Below are positions 1-12,700 of a DNA stretch of 64,000 bases, piece after piece; position 1 is the stretch's first letter, and every line of letters starts with the position of its first letter. A program made the position numbers and the translations under genes. The notes under the pieces were generated by a model that did no database searches, was not told the DNA's origin, and worked only from the letters and a program-made list of their open reading frames with translations. This stretch comes from Klebsormidium nitens (taxonomy: Eukaryota > Streptophyta > Klebsormidiophyceae > Klebsormidiales > Klebsormidiaceae): contig DF237329.1 in the NCBI GenBank assembly GCA_000708835.1, positions 1 through 64,000 on the forward strand. The letters run 5' to 3'.

Positions 1-680
1 ATGACCATAGACTGATCAGGATTCAGTACGTGTAACGTGCGCCCGGACTTGGCAACTCCCTTTAATCTCCTGAGGGGCTTGTCTGTGAAGATTCAGGGGC
101 CCGGGCGATCTCAACCAATACCCCTAACCCAACAGATTACCCGCTTTACGGCACCCTTATTGAGCTAACCCCCGCGCCAACCCTGCGCGGCCCCCAGGCT
201 GTGAAGCTGACTCGGAGACAAACAGCACAAGCCCATCAGGGGAGACTTGAAGGGAGTTGCGCCAAAGTGGATGATGCCCGGTGATAGTACAGGTGTCCGA
301 GTCATCCGATGAGTTCTCTCGATTTCATGTTGACCAAGCGCCATGTGTTGACTTCCCGGAAGCTGTCTCGGGGTATCGTTAGCTTGGATTCGCGGGTTTA
401 GGGCGGGTATGGCCGGTTGCGAGGCTTGTCTTCTCAAGGTTTACACTTTCGGTTTCGGCCTTTCCCGAGCACGAACCTCTGCGAATCACAGTCTGGTCAA
501 CATGAAGTCGGAAAGTACCGTATCCGTATACGTGTCTTACGGCATTACTGGCCAAAGTTGAACCGAACCTTGGCAGCTGCTTCCGACTTGCCTAGACGAA
601 GGTAGACGTCGAAGTCAGAGCAGTTCTATAGTAGAGAGCCGAACTTCACAAGCTCCCGGCCCTCGGTTTCGGATGCTGAC
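1..680. other. Upstream region, no gene seen
   Basis: I see no convincing coding region here. The short open frames on both strands overlap each other, lack splice continuity and resemble no family I recognise. The stretch precedes the TATA box of the cysteine protease gene and probably holds its distal promoter or the end of a gene lying outside the window. Confidence 0.4.
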
Positions 681-686
681 TATAAA
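681..686 (+). promoter_or_regulatory. TATA box of the cysteine protease gene
   Basis: A perfect TATAAA lies about 280 nt upstream of the protease ATG at 964, with no other gene between. It would place transcription start near 710-720 and leave a 5' leader of roughly 250 nt that carries a short direct repeat. The assignment rests on motif and position only. Confidence 0.45.
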
Positions 687-779
687 GCAGCAAGCAAGCC
701 AGCATTTCAATCCAAGCCACTTGTCTGAACTTGCCAACCAAAGAGCTACCAGCTCGCACTTGCTTCAGCTCAATCCTAG

Positions 780-930
780 CCCCCAGACCGTCTTACCACT
801 TCGCATCACGGAAATCCAAGCAGCCCAAAAAGCGACCTCCTACTTGCCTTCTCGTTCCCAGCCCCCAAACCGTCTTACCGCTTTGCAACCACTGTCGGAA
901 CATTCAAGCAGCCCAACGCCCCCAAGCATC
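780..930 (+). repeat. Direct repeat in the protease 5' leader
   Basis: Two diverged copies of a C-rich unit of about 60-65 bp start near 780 and 865. Both begin with CCCA(G/A)ACCGTCTTACC and both contain the string CAAGCAGCCCAA. The spacing is about 85 bp. This is a local tandem duplication inside the probable 5' UTR, similar in scale to the boundary duplications seen in introns elsewhere in the window. Confidence 0.6.
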
Positions 931-963
931 AACCCCCCCTAACTTCCTGTGCGCCCAATCAAC

Positions 964-3900
964 ATGGGCACCCGCGGCGGCCAGCACTCAGTGACTTTGG
1001 CGACGCTCCTCCTGCTGTGTTTCCTCGGGGGATCCCTCAAGCTCACCGCCGCTCAGCAGGCCCCCGGCCCCGCGCCCGCCTCCGGGCCCACCCCGGGGGG
1101 ATCCCCCCAGCTCACCGCCGCTCAGCCTCCCCCCCCCACGCCCACCTCCACGCCCACCCCCCCCTCCGTATACCTGGACCCCGAGGGTGTCTGCCCCGAC
1201 GGCCCCGACGCGTGCTTCGCGCGCTTCAACGCGAGCTTCCCGAGGGCGTTCAACGGCAGCTCGGAGGTCGCGTACCGGAAGGGCGTCTTCTACGCAAACG
1301 TCCAGCTGATCGACGCCCGCAACCGCGAGAACCGCTCATACACGCTCGCAGTCAACGAGTTTGCGGACTTGACGCACGAGGAGTTTATCGCGAGCTACAC
1401 GGGGGCGGTTCCCCCCAGCGACGGAAGCGATGGGTCCGGCAGGCGGCTTTTGAGGGAGAAGAGGGGTTTTGCGGGTGCGGCGCGGCGCTCGTTGCTCAAC
1501 CTCCCGTCCTCCGTTGACTGGCGCACGACTGGGAAGCTGCAACCAGTCCTAAGCCAGACCTGCGGTGAGTGTTGTTTGGTTTTCGCTTCTCTGGTTACTT
1601 GGGGGATCACCTCGCATCTAAGAACTTTACAATAGGTTGATTTGGTGGCATCCAGCAGGGTGTTATCGATGGTACTTGACTGCACCCCCTAGCTAAATGA
1701 TATGATGTTTCCAATTGAAGCAGGCACCTTGATTACGACTACTCACAAGAAGAAAAAGTCTGAGCTCAAACCCCCTGTTTACGGATTCATGTGTTCTCAC
1801 AAAACCACCTCTCATTATGAAGGGCCCTTGATTATGGTCGACCCGAATGTGGTCCTCAACCCTATCCCTACTCAATCACAGAAAGCCTTCGCCCTTAACC
1901 AAGTCTGGATGAAGACAGTGAACCAGCTATAAACCCAGCTCCGCTTGGTAGAAGGCAACTTAACCAACCACAAACCAAACCCACAAATCAAACTTGCTCA
2001 ATCAAGGTTCCCATTCAATCCAACAGGGACCTGCTGGGCGCATGCCGCTACCGCCGTACTTGAGACGACGTTCAACATCGCGACGGGGCAGTATGTCAAG
2101 GGCTCTGAGGAGGAGATGATTGACTGCTTCCCTGAAGAAGCGGGAACAAGCTGCTCCGGGGGCGGGTGGCCTGGAAATGCGATGGATTGGGTCAAGGCGA
2201 ACGGCCAAACGACGGCGGCAAAGTACCCTGCCGTCTTTCACGCCGAGAAATCCATCAACCCGGCCTGCGACGCAGCAAAGGTGAGTGCCCTGTCCGGGTA
2301 ATGTGCTGGTCGGCATAGCTTATGAGCAACAGAGCTCTCTTTGCAAGCCGCTCAAAATTTGCACTAAGCTTTGCGGTGATCACCGAGCCTTCCGACAGGT
2401 GTTGTTACACTGCTCTTTAAGTACCTTTTGAGTTGTTATAGAGTAGGAGTAAGAGTAAGGGAGTTCTGAGTCGTAAGTTGTCGTTCAGGAGTTTTAAGAG
2501 ATGAAGGAGCCCCCTTCGGTTGTGCCGCCTCGCATCTGAAAAGCTCAGCCTTTCGTGCTGCTCTTCGCGTGCGCCCACAAGAGACGTGCCCAAAGGGAAG
2601 CCTAGAAGTCGTGTTACCGAGTACTGACGCAAGACTGCCTTCCCCTTCCTGCAGAGCGCCAGCGATGACATCACGGTCGACTACGTGTACCACCTGTCGC
2701 AGCCCTCGGAGGACGTCATCAAAGAGCAGCTCGTCAACGCCCCTGTCGTCGTCCTCTTCGCAGTCGGAGACGACTTCCAGTTCTACTCAAAGGTGAGCCG
2801 GCGCGTGATCCTATAATGGTGTCAGAGTCGAGCTGGTGTCAACAGGTGGAAACACATTGAGTTGTGTTGAACTGTACTAGTTAACCTAGGTTGTTGACAC
2901 GATAATCAGGGACTTACCCCTCACCTCATTTACGTTCTATGCAAGGCTTCGTGGCTCTAGCTTTGCAGATATGGCAGGTTTGCGACGTTGCAGAAAGTGA
3001 TACTCAAAATCAAATGCGCTCGTGCGGATTTTGTCAAAGTGGCCCGTGCTCGTGCGCCCATTTCTGATTGCCCGTTCACACCCGCCCGTTCACACCTGCC
3101 CTTTCCTATCCCTCCGTTCAATGCCGTCTGTGCGCCCCCCCGGCCTTTTCACACACGCCTGTTCCCACTGTTCCCACGCGCCTGTTCACACTCTCCCCTT
3201 CCACTGCAGGGCGTCTTCGACGGGCCGTGCGATACGACCGTGGTTATCAACCACGCGATGGCCGCCGTTGGATACGGTTCCGAGAACGGCGACGACTTCT
3301 GGATCGTGCGCAACTCGTGGGGCGCCACGTGGGGCGAGGCGGGGTACGTGCGCATCAAGAGGGGGGTGGACCAGCCGTACGGCCTGTGCAACATCCAGTA
3401 CCAGATCGACTGGGCGACCAAAAAGGGTGAGGCGCAATCACTAGGGGGAGTTTACTTTTAACCAGATTAAGTCGCATGGGCTGCAATGAATTGTTTTGAA
3501 TTGCTCAGGGAGTGATGGGTGTGATTTTGTTTGTTGGGCGTCAGTCTTGGCGCTTGCATCTGTATGGAAGCAAACTACTTCTCCGTCTACCCTTGTGGTG
3601 AAGTCGATTGCAAGGGAGCTGAAAGCAGATGAGATCGAATATCATCCAGTGCACGTGCTTGTTTCTTGCTTCATCGGGTCTCTATTGTGTCAGTGAGTCG
3701 GACTACGAGAAACCCTGGAAGGTCCAAAAGCAGCCGAAGCAATCTCGTCGCTGAGCAACGATTCTTTTGCGTGCCGAAAAACGTGCTGAACGCTGACGTG
3801 TGCTCCACGTGCAGCTCAAGGCTACTGCCAGCGCAACAACCCCTGCCAGAACAACGGACAGTGCATCGACGGGGGATCAGCTACCTCCTTCCAGTGCAAC

Positions 3901-5041
3901 TGCGTGACTCCTTACGAGGGGACGTACTGCGAGAGAATGCAGACTCCAGGTCAGCAGTCTGCGAGTCCCCATTCCGCCATTAGTAATTCGTCGACTGCTT
4001 CTTTTGAATTGTTCTATCTGACTTCTCATTTCTTCCCAGCTGAGTCGATGTCCATATATAGTCCTAGTGTCCGCAATATAGGCGGACCAGTATCCGCCCT
4101 TATTGCCGTTGTCTTTTGCCTGCTGGTTTGCGAATCAAAAATTCCTCTCTTCCATGCGCGCGCGCAAGAGAGAATTGAAAAAGACGTGCAAAGACGCTAC
4201 TTTAAACAGCTGCTCACGCAGATTTGATTTCCATTGCAGACTGCTTCTCCGCTAGCGAGTGCGACTTCTACTTTGAAGGATACCAGAGCTATGTTCCAAC
4301 CCTGTATCTGGGCCCTGGAACCGGGGACAACAGCATTAGCCCAGCTATCATCAATTCCAAGTGAGCGGAACAAATTTCAGTCACCTCACTTGCTCGACGC
4401 TGGTTCTCTAATTTGAGGATTTGGTCTAGCTTCGAAGTACCAGAGTAGACCCCATCCTTCCACACTCTGATGCGCTGTGAAATTCGATATTCAGTATGTT
4501 CAGAAACTGAAGGCATGTAGTCGTTCTTTCTCACAAATGCGCAAAAGCTAGGCGAAAGGATGAGAAAAAAAGTTGAAACCAGAAACCGCAAAATGGATGG
4601 CGCCCTCGGGCATCGGACAATCTTCAGAGTAAAACTGGTCCCTCAAAACTTTTGATGACACAACGTCCTTCGGCGAAGGCAGTTTAGTTGACGACCTGTC
4701 CCGAACGACGAAGTCCCGAAATCTCGAAGAAAGCTTCTCTAATCAAGGGATCCCCCTCTTTCAGGGACGGCGGCCAGCACGTCAACGTGATCAACACGAA
4801 CCAGGGCTACGGCGCGTACCCCCCCATTCCGAACGACAACCAGAACCAGTTCTACGGGGGGGGCAACTTCGTGCGCGATCGCACCTTTAACAACCCCCAG
4901 AACGTGAACGACTTCCGCGGCAAGTGCATCAAGCTCCGCCTGTCCAGCGTACAGCTGTCGGACGGAAACAACCTCAACCCCAACGACGGGAACGGGCAGT
5001 ACCCGGAGGAGCGCCGTTGCGTTGCTTTCAGAACCGCTTAG
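964..5041 (+). CDS. Secreted papain-like (C1A) cysteine protease with EGF-like domain
   Basis: Exons: 964-1564, 2027-2280, 2655-2792, 3210-3426, 3815-3949, 4240-4360, 4765-5041; 580 aa, all junctions GT-AG and in frame. Residues 1-30 form a signal peptide, followed by a Pro-rich linker in which a GGS-LTAAQ segment is duplicated. An I29-type propeptide follows ([11 protein letters not shown], about residue 130). The catalytic residues of a C1A endopeptidase are all visible: oxyanion Gln198, Cys203 in CGTCWAHAA, His346 in [11 protein letters not shown] and Asn366 in RNSWG. Residues about 408-443 form a six-Cys EGF-like module, followed by about 135 residues rich in Asn and Gly that I do not recognise. 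It should be made as a zymogen in the secretory pathway and act in a vacuole or outside the cell. The ATG at 964 is used because the only upstream in-frame start is a GTG. A C1A-EGF fusion is unusual for plants. Confidence 0.9.
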
Positions 5042-6719
5042 GGAATTGGGCGGTGGACGTGAGAAATTGGTGTGTGAATTGTAGAGTTCCCGCCGCATTT
5101 GAAGCGGCTTAACTTATATTGGTGGTTTTGAGAGATTTGACTATTGACAGCGGTGTGTGTGTCGGATGTTGTCTCCGTTTCGAAAGGAAACGGGGCCTAG
5201 GTTGCAGGATAGCGATCTGATTTTGTTCGATAGAACATTGACATTGCCTTGTATGATGGGAAAAGAGGTCCGGTTTGTGTAATCCCTCGTAGGATGGACA
5301 TCTAGGACGCAATAAACGTAATGTCGCCTGGAAAGTGAATAACGTGCTAATGGTCCAATCTAGGTACGTTTACGAGTCATAGAATGGAGAATCTAGGAAC
5401 TTCGCAACAACATTTCACACTGGAAGTAGCCCTGGTACTATGTAGCTGATACGTTTTTAATCATATATTTAGATCATATTTTCGTACGGTATGATCGAAA
5501 AGATTGACCAAGAAAAGGTTGACCATCAACCAAGTGGCAGTAAGTTTGGGAAAGGAGGCACAATTTGAACTAGAATCAGAATAGCCGCATGAGGGAACAT
5601 AAGCATTGATATATATGCTGGATTTGATTTACTGCTGGACGAGCTTTTCAATTTAACATTGTATTAACATACAAGTTTTCCGAACGTTGTTTTGAGCGGA
5701 GTCAACCCTACGCTCCGGCACAGATCATGACAAGAACATGTAAATGCGCATACCATGAGTGAATTTTTCAAATGCCCGTGACACACTGAAGGATCAGATT
5801 CCATCATTGCGAGGAGCTGAGATTCAATGATTGCATGAGAGCTGAGAACTGAGAGCAAGCTCAGAGAAGAGGCCCGGGTCGAGGTACATCTCTCAAAACG
5901 CTGAGTGGGACGACCTAGCTGCTGGCCGCAAGGTGCCAGTGACTAGGCGAAAGCAGGCTTGAGGCTGTCTACCACCACACAGACAATAATTCTCTACATG
6001 GGAGCCCGTTCACCGTCACTTTGCTGGATATAGTGATGTAGATATGGTTTAAATTTTGCGGTACCTAGCCGCAGTATGCTTTTTAAAAAAGTTCAAGCTC
6101 CATGCATGCACTTTTTCTACATTTCGGGAAGAATTGCGAGCTTGACTCCGGTCCCGTTTCATTCATATTTGATGATGCGAGTTGCAACGATGTTTGCAAC
6201 TGCTCATTGGCAATTTAATCACAACGATGAAAGGACTGAGAAGCCGGCCAGGTGTACTATTTGTTATTAGCTTGCTGCATCGCGCAGGCTTTCAACTTTA
6301 TCAAAAGTTGACAGTAGCTTTCGTATAAGGCGGTTACTTTTGCAGTCGGAAGGCTCGGGACTGCAAACCCCTCTCACCAGATGCACTCAGATAGACAAAA
6401 CGTGATATCATTCTAAATCTTGGTAGCAACGCACCGTCGCCAGCATTTGCCAAAACTAAATGCATGTTGATAAAAGTTGCTCGGGTCTGCATCAAGAAAT
6501 TGGTTTGCTAAATTGTCGTCTGTGCTTCGCTATTTGCCTCGCCGGAATCGTCCATCTCATGAAACACCTGCTGCTCGCCAACGCCTGTCAACACGAGTCT
6601 CGTGTTCCTGCAAATTGCTCAACTTGCTTGCGTGACATACTAAGAAGTGCGATGCCAAAGTACAGAACGAACATCCGAAAGCCCAGAGTGACCCACAAGC
6701 TTTCTCAGCCTCCGTCGCT
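5042..6719. other. Convergent intergenic region between protease and phosphorylase
   Basis: This stretch holds the 3' ends of two convergent genes. An AATAAA at 5311-5316, 270 nt past the protease stop, is a plausible polyadenylation signal. The rest is AT-rich and shows no credible exon, RNA gene or mobile element. Open frames at 5664-5858, 6076-6270 and 6460-6903 have no recognisable features; the last overlaps the terminal phosphorylase exon antisense. Confidence 0.5.
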
Positions 6720-9700
6720 CTACTCCACCTTCAGCGGCTTGATGTTCCAGATCTCCTCGGCGTACTGCTTGATCGTGCGGTCGGAGGAGAAGACGCCGCT
6801 GCCCGCCGTGCTCATGATGGACATCCGGGCCCACCGGTCCTGGTCAAGGTACGCCTCGTCCACCTTCTTCTGGGCCTGCACACGAACGCCGCCGTCATGC
6901 TGACGTCAGCATCTCGGGGAAATGATTGCCGCCATCATGCTCACGTCGGCATTCCGCTGCTTGCTTCCCCAGACTTCAAGACGAGGTAATTGCCGATTCC
7001 GGGGTTTGGACCACTCGGCATGGGCGTCGGGTGTCCTGGCGGTTGGAGGTCTACGGCGCAGGGCTCGTGATGCGACAAGCCTTTCAACTCGTCTGATATG
7101 ACGATTTGGTATATACACTCATTGAAAGCACATTCGAAGTCTTCGCTCAATCCAAAAACATTAGTTGCGCTTGCCTTGGTATCTCTGTTCAAGCAAACAA
7201 TTCACAACGGAAATGCTCAACTTGCCACATGCCGCGGAACAAGCCCATTTTACCGCCCACCAACAAAAGATGACGAAGGGCAAGCGATCTGGTACAAGTG
7301 ACGGCCGCAAAAAGCGGTTGAGACGGCGCTGCCAGTCACTTACCCACGACCACAGTGTTTGTCACCAGCCGCTTACCAGAAGGGCACGCCACAAGGAGGA
7401 GGAATGGAGAAACTTAGCCGGATTATATCTCCGCTAGCCCCTTATCAAAAGAGCACCCGAAAAGAAGGAAAGACTAGAGGCACAACGCAAACACGATCAA
7501 AGGAACCAAACACAGAAGAGAAAGATAAAGAGATAATATAGATCTAGCAAGAAGCTTACCTCCAGATAGGTCGCGAAGTCCCGGCCGACCAGGAAATAGT
7601 CGCCCCGCCCAAAGCCGCTGTTGCCCTCCAGCGAGTCGAGCAGGGGCTGGTAGTCGTAGTCGCCGAAGGCCTTGCTGCGGACGAAGTCGCACGCCTCCAC
7701 GAAACGCGGGTCGGGCAGAAACTGCAGCGATACGAAGCGGTGAGTTGAATCTGACTCGAAGCGGGGCCTTTGGATTTGGTGTCTTTGTTGAATGCTTTTA
7801 TTCGGACCGATGAAAGGTTCTAGCTACACACTTCGTTCTATACCTACAAGCACCTTGCTGTACACTCACGTTTTAAGATACTGCCAGAGTACCCTCTCTT
7901 TTAAATCCTGCCCGATCACGACAACGTCAGGTTCGTATCTGCGGCGCGGTATTCGAGTTCCAGTAACCAGGAGCCCAGTAAAGCAAGCAGCGAATTCGAT
8001 GTGGTTGCACGCGCTTGCAGCGTGCTGCGCCGGGCAAGCGACAGACCCGACCACCGGCGCACCGCTTTGCACTGTCTCACAACCGGCTTTACACGACTGC
8101 GTCTCCAGAAACCATGCGGAAATGCTCCGTACTCTGCACAGCAATTTGTGTGAAACTTGCACCGGCGATGGGCCTGGATTTCTCGGTAACACAATCTTGG
8201 ACCGCGCGATCCCCTCTGGACACCGATCGGACGGTCCAAGATCATACCAAGCAGGTTTCGATTCGCGCGAGGGTTGCCATTCCAGACAAACAGCCGTAGT
8301 AACGCTTCCTTACCTTGCCCTCCTCTCGCTCCTTCCTTGCAATTGGCACCTCGTCTGCCGTGATCCCAAATAGGAAGAAGTTCTCCTCGCCGACCTGTTC
8401 CCGGATCTCCACGTTGGCGCCGTCGAGCGTGCCGATGATGAGGCAACCGTTGAGCGCGAACTTCATGTTGCTCGTCCCGCTGGCCTCCATGCCCGCCGTG
8501 CTGCGGAGCAGACACGTCAGCACACGTCAGCAGAGGCTACGTCAGAACCGCGCCAGCACGTCAGCAGAAGCTACGCAGGCATCGGCTTTGCAAATCGGAC
8601 ATCAAGCTCTGATGTCTTCTAGACTAGGGTTGAAGAAGCCGATGACTCCGCTGCGATGCTGGGTGAAGGCGGATCGCATTTCAAGTGACAGAACCCATGG
8701 AAGGAGAACGTGGACTCCAGTTTTCGTTCTGGACCCCCACACTGCTTGGTACCCCATGCGCGCGCGACCGAGCTGGCTGGTTACAATCAACGTCACCCGG
8801 TCTCTTGGTCCCATGCCCGGGGACGCGGAACTAGGTCTATGTACGTCTATTTGAGCCCTCGGTTTGAATTCAATCGGCCGGTCGAGAGTAGGTAAACAAG
8901 GTTACCGGTAATACGCGTGTGGCAAGTGCCGCGGCAGCCTAGCCCCCAGCTGCTCGCGCATAGGTATACCAACCAGTGTGGGGGTCCAGAATGAAAACTG
9001 GAGTCCACGTTCTCCTTCCACGGGTTCTGACAGAAACCTTACAGCTCTCGCAAAAATTGATAATTACATGTAAGCCGAACAGCGCGGACTCTGTCGGGAA
9101 TCAGGTAAACAGCAGGACCGCAGAAACGCCAAACTTGCCTGATGTGCTGTGAGAGCTCGCTTGCAGGGATGGCCGTCTCGGCGACCGTCACGTTGTAGTT
9201 GGTCAGGAACACCACCTGAAAGGGGTTCAATTTCGGTTACATACGGGTTTGCGAGACCCGATGATTTGACAGACCCAGCTTGACACGAAACGAATGCCAA
9301 TAGGAGAGGCATGGGACTGTGCTCGACAGCTCGCTCTCAGAACACGGGAGTGTTGATTAGCTTCCGAGAAATCCACCTGAATCTCTCGCAATGAGCTTAA
9401 CGCAGATTTCTTGTCACTTTTGAGAAGGAGCTGATTGCTTGTTGGCCCACAACGGCCGGCCAGGACAAAAAGAACATCACCTCAAATTCGTCACAAATAG
9501 GATGAGCAAGACCCTGCTACTTTGAGGCATACTCAGTCCTTGACGGCGTTCAGAAGCGTCTGGCCAGGATGGATTGCCTTCTGGGTTTTCACTTTAACGG
9601 ACCGTTAACCCCAGTGCAAACCAACTCCTAACTCCCTCCCTAACTCCCAACACCCTCACCTTGAGCAGGTCCCCAATCTTCGCGTCGTTGTTAACCACGG

Positions 9701-12700
9701 AACCAACGTCGGTAACCAGCTTCACGATGCGCTTGGCCTGCGTGTACGTGGCAAACGCCTTGCCGCCGAACATGACGACACGCGGCACGACCTTGGCGCG
9801 CTCCTCGGGGGACATGGCCTTGAGCTGCTTGTACCGGTAGATGACGCCCAGGATGTTGAGCAGCTGCCGCTTGTACTCGTGGATGCGCTTGATCTGCGAA
9901 GGCCGGATATAAACTTTCAGCACCTTTTACAACCTGGACCTTTCAGAAGTTCATGGTTTCAGGTCCTTTTTGGGCCTCGTTGGTTACTTAGCGAAGATTG
10001 ATTGTGCAAATTGCTACTGTTGCAACAACGCTTTGGCAAGCGCTCGGGAAGCACTATGCAGCAAGAAAGCAACTCAAAGATATCTGTTTGTGAAGCTGTC
10101 TCTAGCATCACTGTTCGGGCTTCTTCTCACAAGTTCCACTCCTCAAGTCTCACAGGCGTGAAGTGAAGGCTACGGAAGAATCTACATATTTCTCTTCTTT
10201 GAGCTCTTGAGTTGCGCAAAAGCTGTCTTCTTCAGAGCCACGCACAGTAGCCCGCGTTCAGTTCAACAAAGGCATCGCCCTTTCATGAAGTCAACGCGAG
10301 CGCTCCTCCAACCTACTCGAGTAACCATTTGAACGCCCTCTGTCACCATCGCATCGGCTTTACTGACGTTGGGCGAACAGCATATGCGGACGGCGGGGTA
10401 TTATAGCATACCTGAATGTCGAAGAGCGCGCTGGGGTTCACGGTGACGCCGATCTTGTCCTTGATGTAGCCCGCGAGGACCTCCTTGGCGGCCTTCTTCG
10501 CGGACACCCACTCCTCGTGCAGCTTCTTGTCGTCCGCAAACTGCGGGCAGAGAGATGGAGAAACGATGATGTGCCACACGGTCACAAACGGGGGTTTGCA
10601 AAAGCATTACGAGGATTTGTCAAGGAACCTGAGGCGTCAATATTCCCGGATTAATACGAGGCGCCCGGCGGAGACTTGTTTAAGAGCGCCGTACTGCCAC
10701 CGGCAGACGTCCAAAACGTGTAAAACCTTTTTGTCAAAAACGGGTCGTCCACGATTGAATGCCGTCAATCGAATAGAATTTGAAAGTTTTCGTGTCGCCT
10801 CAGATTCTCAAGTATCATGTACAGTGCCACGAAGCGCCAGACTGTCGTTGGCGCGACTCTGACCAGTCGTATCTTCGACCCTGCTTCCAAGCGCTAGTGT
10901 ACTGGCCTTGCAAAGCAAGTCGAACCCAAAGATGAAGAGAACTGCGGACGTCCGGACGCGACCCACCTTCCGCAGCCCAGTCAGCTTGGTGATGTCCGTG
11001 ACCCACTGGCTCGTACACCAAAACGCTACTGTTCAAATGTGGCCTTTCAAAACAACACCAACTAGGAATCGCGCAATTTACGGACGTCCGGGGACGGGAC
11101 TCACCTTCCGCAGCCCAGTCAGCTTGGTCGTGTCCGTAACCCACTCGTCGCTCCCGAGCCACTTGCTGATCACCGCGCTCAGCTTCGGGTTGGCAAACTT
11201 GAGCCACCGGCGCGGCGTCACGCCGTTGGTCTTGTTCTGGAATTTATGCGGCCACATCTTGTAGAAGTCGTTGAACGTCTCGTTCTTCACGATGTCGGAG
11301 TGGATCTGCGCGACGCCGTTCACCACCTGGGCCGCGATGACGCACAGGTTGGCCATGCGGACCACCTGCGGATGACAATGATGACGTCAGTGCTTGCGCG
11401 ACCCTGACATCCGAGCGCGGGACCAACGTGTTCAAGGAGGATATTGCCTGCAATATTCACTAGCGTGCGAGATCAAGCCTCCACTTTCACGACCTGGGCC
11501 GCGATGACGCACAGGTTAGCCATGCGCACCACCTGCGGATGACAATGATGACGTCAGTCGTTGCGTCGTAGTGCGTATGCAAGCCCTGAACTATTGTAAC
11601 GTTGTCGACATTGCCTGCAGATTCTCCGATTTTGTGCCACATGAAGCTTCAGCGTTCATGACCGGGGCCGCACACGTTGGCCATTCGCACAACTTGAGGA
11701 ATGCGTCCATCTCTTGAATGGAACCCTACGCCATATAAAAGTTGCTGACCCTGCAAGTCTCTGACATGATTGCCAGCAATTGATCCGATCATATATTCGT
11801 ACCCAGCGAATGTAACCCTGTGCGTAAGCATGCGCCTAAATACGGATGTTGTCGTTCCGAAGAGTCTTCTTTTCAGACCGGACCACACGAAGTCATTTCA
11901 TCCAGTCTGCGGCCGCACAAGCGCGTAACACATGTGTCAGATCTCGTCTCCTGCTAATAAATTGAAATGCGCCGTTGAGAACCGCATCCGCAAACCAAGG
12001 TCCCCAAGTCAGACAGTGTCTCTCCAACTTGCCCGTCTGAAAGCAGCGCACCATTTCTGTAATCCTCAGAAAATGACGCTTTACCTGCTTGGGCGGCTCC
12101 CCCCCGTTCTGTGTGGCCCCCAGCTCCTTCTCGTCATCAGAGAGGACTCCACCCAGGATACGCAGCCGGCTGATCAGGTCGGCCAGCTCCTCCTTGGAGG
12201 CGGACTTGTGCTGCTCGCGCAGGCTGGCGATGAACTGCGTGGATGGAGGTGCAAAATGGTGGTGAAACATGTGTTCAAAAAAGGGTTAGAAGTTGGGTAA
12301 GAGTAAAAGAGAAAATAAAGAAGGCACTCGAACCAGGGCTTCAACGTCGTGAAACCTTAAGGGTTTGGGCACAAAGTTGAGGTCTTAGTCTTTCGGCCGA
12401 GTCCTGCTTGCTGGGTTGGACTTTCAGACTCAAGGGCGTGGATTTGCTAACGAAGTTTGGCGTTGGATCATGAGAGAAAGGGACTATCATGTAGGAACGG
12501 CTGAACGCAAACTAAACCAATTATCGTTAAAATACCAACTCACCGCTCGCCCTGACCACTCAACTTGATACAGGGAACGACGCACCGACCATTCCATGCC
12601 TACTCCCTGAACCCAATCATACCAAGCGGAACAAACAGCGTCTAGCAAACGGTGCAGACAGCTACTTCTGAATGGCAGTCACAGGAGAAATGTCGCGCGT

